Shown piece by piece: positions 25,372 through 34,871 of a stretch of 64,000 nt of DNA. The DNA is from Clostridium sulfidigenes (lineage in GTDB: Bacteria; Bacillota; Clostridia; Clostridiales; Clostridiaceae): the NCBI RefSeq assembly GCF_000732635.1, contig NZ_JPMD01000023.1:39640-103639 (forward strand), in the 5' to 3' direction. A model generated the notes under the pieces. That model had not been told where the DNA came from. It made no database searches and was given only the letters and a program-made list of their open reading frames with translations. Numbering within the stretch: position 1 is the stretch's first letter; each line of letters starts with the position of its first letter. The position numbers and the translations under genes are program-made.

Positions 25372-26235
25372 ATGAGTATAAACTGGTTTCCTGGACATAT
25401 GGCAAAGACCAGAAGAGAAATAAAAGAAAATTTAAAGTTAGTAGATGCAATAATAGAAATTCGTGATGCAAGAATAGCTTATTCAAGTTCTAATCCAGAT
25501 ATTGAAGATATCTGTAGTGAGAAACCTAGAATAATATTATTTAATAAAAGCGATCTTAGTGAAGAATATGTAACAAAGAAGTGGGTAAATAAATTATCAG
25601 ACGATAAAACTAGAGTATTGTCTGTTAACTGCCTTACAGGATCAGGGCTTAACAAAATTAAACCCACTCTAGAAGAGCTTTTAAAAGAGAAGCATGACAG
25701 ACTTAAAAGTAAAGGCGTAGTAAATATTATTACCAGAGTAATGGTTGTAGGAATCCCTAACGTAGGAAAATCTACATTTATAAATAGGATGGCAAAAAAC
25801 AGTGCTGCTAAAACGGGAGATAGACCTGGTGTTACAAAGAGTAAACAATGGATAAAAACAAAGATGGGTATAGAACTTATGGATACTCCAGGAGTTTTAT
25901 GGCCTAAATTTGAAGACGATACAGTAGGGCTTAATTTAGCCTTTACTGGAGCTATAAAGGATGAAATAATGGATGTTGAGGAATTGGCATTAAAGCTTAT
26001 AGAAAGACTTCAAAGTACCCATGGATCAAGGCTAGTGGAGAGATATAAGCTTAAAGAATTAGACGAAAATCCTCTTACTAATATGGATAACATAGGTAAA
26101 AAAAGAGGTGCTATAATTTCAGGGGGCAACATAGATTATAATAGAGTAGCTGTAATGCTATTAGATGAATTTAGGGGGGGAAAGTTAGGTCCTATTTCAC
26201 TAGAGGTACCTGATACAGAAAATAAATATGAGTAG
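25372..26235 (+). CDS. rbgA: Ribosome biogenesis GTPase RbgA (YlqF)
   Basis: A 287-residue circularly permuted GTPase needed for late 50S assembly. The permuted motif order is visible: G4 NKSD (58-61) comes before G1 GIPNVGKST (127-135) and G3 DTPG (171-174). The N-terminal INWFPGHMAKTRREI is diagnostic for the YlqF group, and the C-terminal ANTAR-like helical domain follows from about 210. The start follows TAGGAGTGAG (25358-25367). The last 8 nt overlap the start of rnhB. Confidence 0.97.
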   Translation: MSINWFPGHMAKTRREIKENLKLVDAIIEIRDARIAYSSSNPDIEDICSEKPRIILFNKSDLSEEYVTKKWVNKLSDDKTRVLSVNCLTGSGLNKIKPTLEELLKEKHDRLKSKGVVNIITRVMVVGIPNVGKSTFINRMAKNSAAKTGDRPGVTKSKQWIKTKMGIELMDTPGVLWPKFEDDTVGLNLAFTGAIKDEIMDVEELALKLIERLQSTHGSRLVERYKLKELDENPLTNMDNIGKKRGAIISGGNIDYNRVAVMLLDEFRGGKLGPISLEVPDTENKYE

Positions 26236-27049
26236 TATAAATTTTTTAAAAGAAATTAAAACTATGAGATTTAACGATATAAAATCTTCTGTCCGTGGGT
26301 TTATGTCCTTAAAAGATGTAAGTAGCCATGAAGCAGATTATGAAGCTATATATCAAGTATTAAACAATGATCATAGGAAAAATGTAAGAGCTTTAGGAGA
26401 AACCCTAAGAAAATATGTAGAGCATTATAAAAATGAATATGCTAGAGTAGAAAAATTATATGATTTTGATAAAAGCTATGGATATGATATTGTAGCTGGT
26501 GTAGATGAGGTTGGAAGAGGCCCTTTAGCAGGTCCTATAGTTGCTGCTGCAGTAGTTCTTGACAATAATTCAAGGGATTTAATATTACGAATAAATGATT
26601 CTAAGAAGTTAACTAAAGAAGTAAGAGAAGAGTTAAGTGATATAATAAAAAAAGAAGCAATAAGTTATTCTATAGCCCTAAAAACCAACAGAGAAATAGA
26701 TAAAGAAGGCATAGGATTTTGTAACAATGAAATTTTCAAGATGGCTGTTGGGGAACTAAAAGTTACTCCTGATATAGTATTATCAGATGGATATACTATA
26801 AGAGAATTTAACCTTAGAAATGAAGCTGTAATTAAAGGAGACACTAAAAGTGCTGCCATTGCGTGTGCCTCTATAATAGCTAAAGTATATAGAGATAATT
26901 TAATGGAAGAATATAGTAAAAAATATACACAATATCACTTTGATAAAAATGTAGGATATGGTACCAAAGAACATATAGATGCAATAATTTGTCATGGTAG
27001 CTGTCCAATTCATAGAGAAAGTTTTCTGAAAAATATACTTAACAAATAA
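26228..27049 (+). CDS. rnhB: Ribonuclease HII
   Basis: A 273-residue RNase HII that removes ribonucleotides from DNA and RNA primers. The catalytic core begins at GVDEVGRGPLAGP (D93, E94 of the DEDD set); further sites are ILSDGYTIREF and AAIACASIIAKVYRD. It carries an N-terminal extension of about 80 residues, as in the Bacillus/Clostridium RnhB type. It overlaps rbgA by 8 nt and ends the operon at a strong terminator. The ribosome binding site is weak, consistent with translational coupling. Confidence 0.95.
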   Translation: MSSINFLKEIKTMRFNDIKSSVRGFMSLKDVSSHEADYEAIYQVLNNDHRKNVRALGETLRKYVEHYKNEYARVEKLYDFDKSYGYDIVAGVDEVGRGPLAGPIVAAAVVLDNNSRDLILRINDSKKLTKEVREELSDIIKKEAISYSIALKTNREIDKEGIGFCNNEIFKMAVGELKVTPDIVLSDGYTIREFNLRNEAVIKGDTKSAAIACASIIAKVYRDNLMEEYSKKYTQYHFDKNVGYGTKEHIDAIICHGSCPIHRESFLKNILNK

Positions 27050-27062
27050 TTAATAAAACAAA

Positions 27063-27111
27063 AAATACCTGAATAAAAAAGTTATCTAATTACTTTTTTA
27101 TTCAGGTATTT
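27063..27111. terminator. Bidirectional terminator between rnhB and yraN
   Basis: A perfect 20-bp stem (27063-27082 with 27092-27111) with a 9-nt loop, A-rich at one end and T-rich at the other, placed between convergent genes. Confidence 0.9.
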
Positions 27112-27116
27112 ACTTT

Positions 27117-27479
27117 TTAGAAAGCATTTTTAATGAGTGTAATATTAGGGGTTTCACCAGAAGAAATCAGTGTTACCTCTATGGCATCAAATCTAAAATA
27201 AGATTTATGTATATTTTTTAAACAAATATAATATTGTGCAGTTTTATACAATTTTCTTTTCTTAGTATTAGTGATACTTTCTAATGGGGTACCGTATCTT
27301 TTGCTATATCGAGTTTTTACCTCTATAAAGCAAATATAATTATTATCCTTAGCTATAATATCAATTTCCCCTAACTTACATAAAAAGTTTTCTTCTAATA
27401 TTATATATCCATTTTTTTCAATATATTCTCTAGCTAGATTTTCTCCATAATTACCTATAGTTTTATTTAAAATCTTCAT
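27117..27479 (-). CDS. YraN family putative endonuclease (UPF0102)
   Basis: A 120-residue protein of the YraN/UPF0102 family, related in fold to archaeal Holliday junction resolvases and other PD-(D/E)xK nucleases. The motif is visible as GEIDIIAKDNNYICFIEVKTR split by spacing: D39-type Asp followed by E-V-K. The opening GNYGENLAREYIEKNGY is typical. In many bacteria it lies beside rnhB, as here, although it is on the minus strand. The biochemical role is unproven. It is divergent from yifB. Confidence 0.9.
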   Translation of the reverse strand: MKILNKTIGNYGENLAREYIEKNGYIILEENFLCKLGEIDIIAKDNNYICFIEVKTRYSKRYGTPLESITNTKKRKLYKTAQYYICLKNIHKSYFRFDAIEVTLISSGETPNITLIKNAF

Positions 27480-27643
27480 TTGAAACTCCCTTTAATGCAA
27501 AGAACTCTGTCTACATTTTAGACAATATAATCCAAAGCTAAACTTTGATTTAATTAAAATTTTTACAAAGTTGATTTATTCTAAATTCAATGGTCAATAC
27601 TTACACTAGTAAAGTTGGAAATTTATATTTAGAGGGTGAAATT

Positions 27644-29167
27644 ATGTCAATTCAAATAAAGACTGCAGCCTTTTCTGGAGTGGAAGGTGTATTAATTAAT
27701 GTAGAGGTAGATATCACCTATGGGTTACCTAATTTTAATATTGTAGGTTTAGGGGATACTGCTGTAAAAGAATCTAAGGATAGAGTTAGATCAGCTATAA
27801 CCAATTCTTCTTTAGATTTTCCAATTAGTAGAATAACTATAAATTTAGCTCCGGCTCATATACGCAAGGAAGGCTCACACTATGATTTACCTATAGCTGT
27901 AGGAATTCTTTTAGCAACTAATCAACTTTTCTTAGAAGAGCCAGATAATTTTATATTTATGGGTGAGTTGTCCTTAAATGGAAATGTAAATAAAATTAAA
28001 GGTGCTCTTCCTATTGTAATTGAAGGTATAAAACATGGTGTAAAGAACTATATAGTACCTATGGAAAATAAAGATGAATGTGCTTGTATTGAAGAAGCCA
28101 ATATATATCCTATTAAGAATTTGAGTGAGGTAATTCATCTTTTTACTTATAAGGATGTAAAACCCTATACATTTACCAGTAGAGAAAGGTATAAAAATAA
28201 TAATTGTCCATTAGATTTTGAAGATGTCATAGGACAGCAAGCAGCTAAAAGAGCATTGGAGGTTGCTGTAGCAGGAAATCATAATGTACTTATGTATGGA
28301 ACTCCAGGATCGGGAAAAACTATGCTGGCAGAGCGGGTTATTTCTATTATGCCGCCTCTTACCGATGACGAAGCTCTAGAGGTTACGAAGATATATAGTA
28401 TTAGTGGAGAGCTTAAGGAAGAGGGATTAATGGGAAATAGACCCTTTAGGAATCCTCATCATACAATTACTAGTACTGCTTTAATTGGTGGTGGCAGAAA
28501 CCCCTCAGCAGGAGAGGTATCTTTAGCTCACAATGGAGTATTATTCATAGATGAAATATTAGAGTTTGATAAAAGGGCTCTTCAAGTTCTAAGACAGCCT
28601 TTAGAGAATAAGAGGGTAAGAATTTCAAGAGTAAATGGAACAATAACTTATCCAGCGGATTTTATGCTTGTGGCAGCTATGAATCCTTGCAACTGTGGGA
28701 TGTATGGAAGTGAAACAAGGTTATGTAAATGTAGTGATAGTGAAGTGAAAAGATATTTATCTAGATTATCTGGACCTTTATTAGAGAGAATAGATATTTT
28801 CACTCCAGTAAATTCCATATCCTATGAGACTATAAATAGTGATAAAAAAGAAGAAAAATCAGAGGTTATGGCCATTAGGATAGAAAGAGCAAGGGAGATA
28901 CAAAGTGAAAGATTTAGGAATGAACATATAAAATATAATAGCAATATGTCTTCTAGTCATATAAAAAAGTATTGTAAGCTTAATGGGGATTCTAATAGGA
29001 TTCTTGAATATACCTACAAAAAATACGGACTTAGTACTAGAGTTTATAATAGGATTTTAAAAGTAGCTAGAACTATTGCGGATTTAGATGGTAATAAATC
29101 CATAGAAGAAAATCATATTATTGAAGCACTTCAATATAGGAAGTATATAAGGGAAGATATAATATAA
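27644..29167 (+). CDS. YifB/ComM family Mg-chelatase-like AAA+ ATPase
   Basis: A 507-residue AAA+ protein of the YifB/ComM family. An N-terminal Lon-protease-like domain (1-170, with GLGDTAVKESKDRVRSAI and LAPAHIRKEGSHYDLPIA) precedes the Mg-chelatase-type ATPase (Walker A YGTPGSGKT, Walker B GVLFIDEILEF, sensor AMNPCNCGMYG). In Haemophilus and Vibrio, ComM is a helicase that extends heteroduplex joints in natural transformation; pairing with dprA just downstream fits a recombination role. I chose the ATG at 27644 after AGAGGGTGA (27631-27639). Confidence 0.93.
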   Translation: MSIQIKTAAFSGVEGVLINVEVDITYGLPNFNIVGLGDTAVKESKDRVRSAITNSSLDFPISRITINLAPAHIRKEGSHYDLPIAVGILLATNQLFLEEPDNFIFMGELSLNGNVNKIKGALPIVIEGIKHGVKNYIVPMENKDECACIEEANIYPIKNLSEVIHLFTYKDVKPYTFTSRERYKNNNCPLDFEDVIGQQAAKRALEVAVAGNHNVLMYGTPGSGKTMLAERVISIMPPLTDDEALEVTKIYSISGELKEEGLMGNRPFRNPHHTITSTALIGGGRNPSAGEVSLAHNGVLFIDEILEFDKRALQVLRQPLENKRVRISRVNGTITYPADFMLVAAMNPCNCGMYGSETRLCKCSDSEVKRYLSRLSGPLLERIDIFTPVNSISYETINSDKKEEKSEVMAIRIERAREIQSERFRNEHIKYNSNMSSSHIKKYCKLNGDSNRILEYTYKKYGLSTRVYNRILKVARTIADLDGNKSIEENHIIEALQYRKYIREDII

Positions 29168-29185
29168 AGAATTAGGAGAGTATAG

Positions 29186-30265
29186 ATGGTCGATTTATTT
29201 AAATTATGGATTATTACTACGGAAGTATCTAATAATATGAAAAAATACATTTATGATGAATATCATGATTTTGATACCTTGAGAAAAATGGTGATTAATG
29301 ATAATATGACACTATTGCCTAAAAAAATTGTAGAAAAGTTTCAAAAGTCATATATAAAAATTGAAGAGTTGGCTGCTGAAGAATGTAAATCCATTAAGGA
29401 TATACATATTTGTATTATTTATGATATAGATTATCCTATAAGTTTACTGCAGTATGAGGATGCACCTTTTGGTATATTTTACAAGGGTAATATTTCAACG
29501 GTTAATGAAAAAAAGAATATCTCTATTGTGGGTTCTAGAAAGTGTACTAGATATGGGATAGACGTAACTAATAGTATGGTGGAACAGTTAAGTCCTTATG
29601 AAATAAATATTGTAAGTGGTATGGCTAAAGGTATTGATTCTGTAGCTCATAGGGCCGCAATAAAGAACAACATTAATACAATTGCAGTTTTAGGTAGTGG
29701 AATTGATGTTATATATCCTAAAGAAAACTATAGACTCTACCATGAAATTTTAGAAAACGGTGGTTGTATAATTAGTGAGTTTCCCTTGGGGACACCACCT
29801 TTAAGTAGAAATTTTCCAATGAGAAATAGAATTATTAGTGGTATGTGTGAATTGTTGGTTGTCACTGAAGGCGGAGAAAAAAGTGGGACGCTAATTACTG
29901 TAGGAGCAGCTTTAGAGCAAGGGAAAAATATAATTGTTGTGCCAGGGAGTATATTCTCCAGTGAAAGTAAAGGGACCAATAAATTAATAAAAGATGGTGC
30001 CTATGTTTATACAGACATAGAAGATGTGTTAAATTTATTGAATATTTCTAGGGTTTCCATAGATAATAAAAATATAACTACTGTAAAAAGCAAATTAGAG
30101 GAAAGAATATATCAGGTTATAGATGATAATCCTATACACATTGATAAAATAATTAAATTAGTTGATGTTGACATTAATCGATTATATAAGTTATTATTTG
30201 AGTTGCAAGTAAAAGAGGAGATTTTATGTTTAAGTGGAAACTTTTATGTTAGAATTAATAAATAG
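29186..30265 (+). CDS. dprA: DNA processing protein DprA
   Basis: A 359-residue DprA/Smf. DprA binds incoming single-stranded DNA and loads RecA during transformation; non-competent clostridia keep it for unknown reasons. The Rossmann-like core has VGSRKCTRYG, SGMAKGIDSVAHRAA, VLGSGIDVIYPKENYRLY and FPMRNRIISG. A C-terminal winged-helix domain of the DprA type (about 300-357, IYQVIDDNPIHIDKI) and an N-terminal SAM-like helical region (1-90) flank it. The start follows TTAGGAGAG (29171-29179), 18 nt after yifB. Confidence 0.95.
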   Translation: MVDLFKLWIITTEVSNNMKKYIYDEYHDFDTLRKMVINDNMTLLPKKIVEKFQKSYIKIEELAAEECKSIKDIHICIIYDIDYPISLLQYEDAPFGIFYKGNISTVNEKKNISIVGSRKCTRYGIDVTNSMVEQLSPYEINIVSGMAKGIDSVAHRAAIKNNINTIAVLGSGIDVIYPKENYRLYHEILENGGCIISEFPLGTPPLSRNFPMRNRIISGMCELLVVTEGGEKSGTLITVGAALEQGKNIIVVPGSIFSSESKGTNKLIKDGAYVYTDIEDVLNLLNISRVSIDNKNITTVKSKLEERIYQVIDDNPIHIDKIIKLVDVDINRLYKLLFELQVKEEILCLSGNFYVRINK

Positions 30266-30308
30266 TTAAAAATTTATGAAATATTTAATAAGGTTTGTAT
30301 ATTATGAC

Positions 30309-30336
30309 TTGCAATGAGATAATAATATTTTAAAAT
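30309..30336 (+). promoter_or_regulatory. Possible promoter of topA
   Basis: TTGCAA (30309-30314), 16-bp spacer, TAAAAT (30331-30336), in the 181-nt gap before topA. I see no other clear element in that gap. Confidence 0.4.
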
Positions 30337-30446
30337 ATAGTAGGATGTAGAATTTTATATATAATAAAAAGATTATGAGAAATCTGCATGGTGCTTATAA
30401 ATATGTAATAAAGTAAAAAATTATAAGCTATAATGGAGGGGTTAGA

Positions 30447-32531
30447 ATGGGGCAAAAATTAGTCATAGTTGAGTCGCCAGCAAAAGCGAAAACCATAAAG
30501 AAGTATTTAGGAAAAAATTATGTAGTAGAAGCATCTATGGGTCATGTAAGAGATTTACCTAAAAGTCAGTTAGGGGTAGATATAGAAAAAAATTATGAAC
30601 CAAAATACATAACTATTAGAGGTAAAGGGGAACTTTTAGATAAGATTAAGAAGCAAGCTAAAAAAAGTGAAAAAATATATCTTGCTACTGACCCTGATAG
30701 AGAAGGGGAAGCTATATCTTGGCATTTAGCTAACATATTAAAAATAGACACTGAAGAGTCATGTAGAATAGAGTTCAATGAGGTCACAAAAAGTGCTGTA
30801 AAAAATGCCATAAAATCTCCAAGAAAGATAAATGAAAATGTATTTGATGCTCAACAGGCTAGAAGAGTATTAGATAGATTAGTAGGATATGAGATAAGTC
30901 CTATACTTTGGAGAAAAATAAAGTGGGGATTAAGTGCCGGAAGAGTACAATCTGTAGCTCTTAGAATAATATGCGATAGAGAAAAGGAAATTCAAGCTTT
31001 TGTACCAGAAGAATATTGGACTGTGGAAGCAAAAGTATCTAAATTAGCAGAAACAAAAACCTTTACAGTGAAACTGCATAGTAAAAAAGGAAAAAAAATT
31101 ATTATAAATAAGGAAGAAGAAGCTAATAATATTATAAAAGTTGTACAGCAAGGTGAATTTGTGGTTAAAGATATAAAAGATACAGCTAAATCTAAAAATC
31201 CACTACCACCATTTACTACTAGTACTCTTCAACAAGATGCCTATAGAAAAATAAACTTTTCAACTAAAAAAACCATGGCAACAGCACAACAGTTGTATGA
31301 GGGTATAGAAATTAAAGGACATGGAACTATCGGTCTTATTACTTATATGAGAACAGACTCAGTAAGAGTATCAGAGGAGGCTCAGGGAGCTACTCTTGAA
31401 TTTATAAAAAATATCTATGGAGATAAATATGCACCAAAGGTTAAAAGAGCTTACAAAGGTAAGAAGGGAGCACAAGATGCTCACGAAGCTATAAGACCCA
31501 CTAATGTAGAGATTACTCCAGAAATTGCTAAGGAAACCTTAAGCAATGATCAATTAAAGCTCTACACTTTAATTTGGAATAGATTCGTAGCTAGCCAAAT
31601 GGAGTCTGCAATAATTGATACTACATCAATTTCAATAAGCAATGGGGAGTATTTATTTAAAGCTTCAGGATTTAAGGTGAGATTCGATGGGTTTACTAAA
31701 ATCTATGCTACAGATAATGAAGAAGAGGATGGAAATGCAAAATTACCAACTTTAAATACAGATGAAAAGTTAATAGAAAAATCTGTAGATGGAAAACAAC
31801 ATTTTACTCAACCTCCAGCAAGATTTTCAGAGGCATCCTTAGTTAAAACTTTAGAGGAAAATGGAATAGGTAGACCGAGTACTTATGCACCTACAATTAC
31901 CACCTTATTAAGCAGGAAATATGTAGATAGAGAAAAGAAGGTATTACTTCCTACGGAATTAGGATTCATAGTTAATAATATAGTTAGTGAATATTTTAAA
32001 CAAATAGTTGATGTAGAATTTACTGCTGAAATGGAAAGTAAACTAGACAGCATAGAAGAAGGAAATGCTAATTGGAAATCTGTAGTAGAAGAATTCTTCG
32101 TACCACTAAAGGAAGCTATAGAAATAGCCGAAAAAGAAATAGCTAAGATAACTATAGAAGATAAGGTATCTGACATACCATGTGATAAATGTGGAAGACT
32201 TATGGTGATAAAACAAGGAAGATTTGGTGAGTTTCTTGCATGTCCAGGATATCCAGAGTGTAAAAATACAAAGACCATGGCTAGAGAATTAGACGTAAAG
32301 TGTCCTAAGTGTGGAGGAAATGTTTTAGAAAAGAGAAGCAAAAAAGGTAAGATATTTTATGGATGTGGAAATTATCCACAATGCGATTTTGTAAGTTGGC
32401 ATGAACCTACAGAAAAGAAGTGCCCTCAGTGTGGAAGTGTAATGGCTAAAAGATATAGCAAAGCAAAAGGTGATTATTTAGAATGTATTAACTCAGAATG
32501 TAAACATAAGGAGTTAACAGATAATAAATAA
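30447..32531 (+). CDS. topA: DNA topoisomerase I
   Basis: A 694-residue type IA topoisomerase that relaxes negative supercoils. The TOPRIM domain has VESPAKAKTIKKYLG (E9) and DPDRE (82-86); the catalytic Tyr300 lies in GLITYMRTDSVRVS. The C-terminus carries three four-cysteine zinc ribbons (CDKCGRLMVIK, CPKCGGNVLEK and CPQCGSVMAKR begin them), the usual number in Firmicutes. The start follows TGGAGGGG (30433-30440). It precedes codY, as in other clostridia; the xerC and clpQY genes found between them in B. subtilis are absent. Confidence 0.98.
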   Translation: MGQKLVIVESPAKAKTIKKYLGKNYVVEASMGHVRDLPKSQLGVDIEKNYEPKYITIRGKGELLDKIKKQAKKSEKIYLATDPDREGEAISWHLANILKIDTEESCRIEFNEVTKSAVKNAIKSPRKINENVFDAQQARRVLDRLVGYEISPILWRKIKWGLSAGRVQSVALRIICDREKEIQAFVPEEYWTVEAKVSKLAETKTFTVKLHSKKGKKIIINKEEEANNIIKVVQQGEFVVKDIKDTAKSKNPLPPFTTSTLQQDAYRKINFSTKKTMATAQQLYEGIEIKGHGTIGLITYMRTDSVRVSEEAQGATLEFIKNIYGDKYAPKVKRAYKGKKGAQDAHEAIRPTNVEITPEIAKETLSNDQLKLYTLIWNRFVASQMESAIIDTTSISISNGEYLFKASGFKVRFDGFTKIYATDNEEEDGNAKLPTLNTDEKLIEKSVDGKQHFTQPPARFSEASLVKTLEENGIGRPSTYAPTITTLLSRKYVDREKKVLLPTELGFIVNNIVSEYFKQIVDVEFTAEMESKLDSIEEGNANWKSVVEEFFVPLKEAIEIAEKEIAKITIEDKVSDIPCDKCGRLMVIKQGRFGEFLACPGYPECKNTKTMARELDVKCPKCGGNVLEKRSKKGKIFYGCGNYPQCDFVSWHEPTEKKCPQCGSVMAKRYSKAKGDYLECINSECKHKELTDNK

Positions 32532-32617
32532 AATGGGTTATATTAGTTAAAAATTACCTTGAAGTAAAATTTAATTTAAAAATAGGTTAAATATGTCGAA
32601 AATTAATAAAAAACATG

Positions 32618-32646
32618 TTGATAGAATAAATTCTATATGTTATGAT
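32618..32646 (+). promoter_or_regulatory. Predicted promoter of codY
   Basis: TTGATA (32618-32623), 17-bp spacer, TATGAT (32641-32646), giving a leader of about 115 nt. I found no good match to the CodY operator AATTTTCWGAAAATT in the leader, so autoregulation is not supported. Confidence 0.55.
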
Positions 32647-32766
32647 GGTATATGGCAACGAAACAATTCTAAAATTTGTGAAAGAAAAGAATATTTTGAA
32701 TTATTTAAAAGGTTGCAGTGATGAATAGCATTATGAAAAATGAAAAAAGAAGAAGGAGGAATAGTG

Positions 32767-33540
32767 ATGTCATTATTAGAAAAAACAAGAAAGTTAAATA
32801 AGATTTTACAAAAGTCAGGTTCAGAACCAGTAGTTTTTGATGATATATGTGAACTTCTAAGTGAAGTGTTAGATTGTAATGTATATGTTATTAGTAGAAA
32901 GGGGAAAGTTTTAGGATATAATCTTTCCTATGGATTTGAATGCGATAAAGTTAAAGAACAAGTAGTTGAAAATAAAAGATTTCCAGAGCAATATAATGCT
33001 AAACTGCTAAATATAGATGAGACAAAGGCAAATATGCCAAGCAGTGGTATTTGTGTATTTAATGGAGAAGTTCAATGTGACTTCAAAGATATGCTATCAA
33101 CTATAGTTCCTATTAATGGGAATAGAGAAAGATTGGGAACTTTATTGTTATCAAGATTTTCTAACCAGTTTACTGAAGATGATTTAGTTATTGCAGAATA
33201 TAGTGGTACTATTGTAGGAATGGAAATGTTAAGAGCTAAGACTGATGAAATAGAAGAAGAAGCAAGAAAAAAAGCTATAGTTCAATTAGCAATAGGAACA
33301 TTATCTTATTCAGAGTTAGAAGCTGTAGAACATATATTTAACGAACTTGATGGTAGTGAGGGACTTTTAGTTGCATCTAAAATAGCAGATAAGGTTGGAA
33401 TAACTAGATCTGTTATAGTAAATGCTCTTAGAAAGTTTGAAAGTGCTGGAGTTATAGAATCTAGGTCTTTAGGAATGAAGGGTACTCACATAAAGATTCT
33501 AAATGAGAAATTAATAGATGAATTAAATAAGCTTAAATAA
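32767..33540 (+). CDS. codY: GTP-sensing transcriptional regulator CodY
   Basis: A 257-residue global regulator that senses GTP and branched-chain amino acids and represses stationary-phase, nutrient-uptake and, in pathogens, toxin genes. It has an N-terminal GAF domain (about 1-155, [17 protein letters not shown] to the ligand pocket) and a C-terminal winged helix-turn-helix ([20 protein letters not shown]). Length is nearly the same as in B. subtilis (259). I chose the ATG at 32767 after AGAAGGAGGA (32750-32759). It forms a single-gene unit with its own promoter and a strong terminator. Confidence 0.97.
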   Translation: MSLLEKTRKLNKILQKSGSEPVVFDDICELLSEVLDCNVYVISRKGKVLGYNLSYGFECDKVKEQVVENKRFPEQYNAKLLNIDETKANMPSSGICVFNGEVQCDFKDMLSTIVPINGNRERLGTLLLSRFSNQFTEDDLVIAEYSGTIVGMEMLRAKTDEIEEEARKKAIVQLAIGTLSYSELEAVEHIFNELDGSEGLLVASKIADKVGITRSVIVNALRKFESAGVIESRSLGMKGTHIKILNEKLIDELNKLK

Positions 33541-33570
33541 TTTAATACAATATGTAGAAAAATATTAAAA

Positions 33571-33603
33571 ATAAAAATCCTGATAAAGGATTTTTATTTT
33601 TAA
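33571..33603 (+). terminator. Terminator after codY
   Basis: Perfect 11-bp stem ATAAAAATCCT/AGGATTTTTAT with a GATAA loop, followed by a T-rich tail. Confidence 0.85.
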
Positions 33604-33661
33604 TAAAGAAGATTCTTTCAATACTCACATGTATTTTAAAAGTTTTCTAGGAAACTATATA

Positions 33662-33792
33662 AACAAAGTTCTTTGCTTCTGAGGGAGTTTTTACTCCCTC
33701 AGAAGGTTAGAAATTGTTATCCAGGGACGTACCAACTCTTTACTCCCACTTTGAAGAAGATGGGAGTATTAGAGTTGGTAGTCATCGGATAA
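33662..33792 (+). ncRNA. Three-copy structured element, copy B
   Basis: The best-paired copy. The first hairpin is a perfect 12-bp CTTCTGAGGGAG/CTCCCTCAGAAG (33676-33687, 33694-33705) inside outer TTCT/AGAA. The core GTTATCCAGGGACGTA follows. The second hairpin has perfect arms ACCAACTCT/AGAGTTGGT (33731-33739, 33771-33779) and TACTCCCA/TGGGAGTA (33741-33748, 33761-33768). GTCATCGG follows (33781-33788), and TTATCC (33717-33722) pairs exactly with GGATAA (33787-33792). Arms differ from copies A and C yet stay complementary. No strong promoter is seen directly upstream, in contrast to copy A. Confidence 0.6.
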
Positions 33793-33870
33793 ATAGTTGT
33801 CTAGTTAAACAGTTATAATGTAAACTATTTAACTAGGTAAATAGTTGTCTAGTTAAATAGTTAACTATTT
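33790..33870. repeat. Direct and inverted repeat cluster at the 3' edge of copy B
   Basis: TAAATAGTTGTCTAGTTAAA occurs at 33790-33809 and again at 33838-33857 (20 nt, spaced 48 nt). CTAGTTAAA (33801-33809) pairs with TTTAACTAG (33828-33836) to form a hairpin, and AAATAGTTAACTATTT (33855-33870) is a perfect palindrome. The first repeat begins inside the last bases of the structured element, so the duplication happened at the element boundary. Confidence 0.7.
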
Positions 33871-34015
33871 GTTCTATCCATGCGGGTTTCAGGGATATAT
33901 CTTTTAAAATTCTAGAATTAATATATATTAATTATGAAAAATTATAATTATTGTATTAACAGAATTTTAAATAATAAAAATTTAAAATTAACCTTGTTAT
34001 TTAGAAATAAATTTG

Positions 34016-34044
34016 TTGAACATTGATTTTCTATGTGATATAAT
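34016..34044 (+). promoter_or_regulatory. Predicted strong promoter of rpsB-tsf
   Basis: TTGAAC (34016-34021), 17-bp spacer, TATAAT (34039-34044), giving a leader of about 100 nt before rpsB. Confidence 0.75.
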
Positions 34045-34151
34045 ACACAAGGTAAGAAAATACACACACTACTGAATTTATTAAAAGGTGCTTTAAGAAG
34101 TATTTAATAAAAATGATGGTAGTGGAGGAAAAAACCAGGAGGTATATTAAA

Positions 34152-34853
34152 ATGGCAGTTATTTCAATGAAACAATTATTAGAAGCAGGTGTTCATTTTG
34201 GACATCAAACAAGAAGATGGAACCCTAAAATGGCTCCATACATCTTCACTGAGAGAAATGGTATCTATATCATTGACTTACAAAAAACAGTTAAGAAAAT
34301 TGATGAAGCATATGATTTCATAAAATCAGTATCAGAAGAAGGAAAAGATATATTATTTGTTGGAACTAAAAAGCAAGCTCAAGAAGCTATCCAAGAAGAA
34401 GCTATCAGATCAAGCATGCATTTTGTAAACAACAGATGGTTAGGTGGAATGTTAACTAACTTCAGAACTATTAAAACAAGAATAGGTAGACTTGAAGCTT
34501 TAGATAAAATGGAAGAAGATGGAACATTTGATGTTCTTCCTAAAAAAGAAGTTATTCAACTTAAAAATGAAAGAGAAAAATTAGAAAAGAACCTTGGCGG
34601 AATTAGAAACATGGATGCTAAGAATATTGGAGCTTTATTTATAGTTGATCCAAGAAAAGAAAAAAATGCTATACTTGAAGCTAAAACATTGGGAATTCCT
34701 GTAATAGCAATAGTTGATACAAACTGTGATCCAGATGATGTTGACTATGTAATCCCAGGAAATGATGATGCTATAAGAGCAGTTAAATTAATAACTGAAA
34801 GATTAGCTGATGCTATAATTGAAGCAAGACAAGGTGAAGAAGTAGCTGAATAA
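34152..34853 (+). CDS. rpsB: 30S ribosomal protein S2 (uS2)
   Basis: A 233-residue S2 protein of the small-subunit platform. Signatures: [54 protein letters not shown] and the C-terminal [21 protein letters not shown] chose the ATG at 34152 after CCAGGAGG (34136-34143); an in-frame ATG at 34113 precedes this site. It pairs with tsf, the usual order, but a structured 128-nt gap separates them. Confidence 0.97.
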   Translation: MAVISMKQLLEAGVHFGHQTRRWNPKMAPYIFTERNGIYIIDLQKTVKKIDEAYDFIKSVSEEGKDILFVGTKKQAQEAIQEEAIRSSMHFVNNRWLGGMLTNFRTIKTRIGRLEALDKMEEDGTFDVLPKKEVIQLKNEREKLEKNLGGIRNMDAKNIGALFIVDPRKEKNAILEAKTLGIPVIAIVDTNCDPDDVDYVIPGNDDAIRAVKLITERLADAIIEARQGEEVAE

Positions 34854-34871
34854 TATAGCAACTTTCTAAGT

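Larger units (their letters stand above)
33604..34015. other. Gene-free region between codY and rpsB
   Basis: No coding frame with a ribosome binding site is visible here. The region holds copy B of the three-copy structured element (33662-33792) and a cluster of direct and inverted repeats joined to its 3' end (33790-33870). It then runs about 145 nt of A/T-rich sequence (33871-34015) in which I see nothing, up to the rpsB promoter. Confidence 0.7.

Noticed and set aside
27497..27510. A 14-nt match (ACAGAGTTCTTTGC on the minus strand) to the 5' edge of the three-copy element, upstream of yraN
   Set aside because: Only the boundary matches; the conserved core and both hairpins are missing, so a fourth copy is not supported.
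31883..32341. A 152-codon minus-strand frame inside topA
   Set aside because: It is antisense to the topA C-terminal region; low complexity and no start signal.
32647..32766. CodY operator in the codY leader
   Set aside because: The best candidate (near 32677, AATTTGTGAAAG) has too many mismatches to the 15-nt consensus.
33604..34015. CRISPR array from the repeated units at 33790-33870
   Set aside because: Only two repeat copies, A/T-rich and self-complementary, no third repeat and no cas genes.
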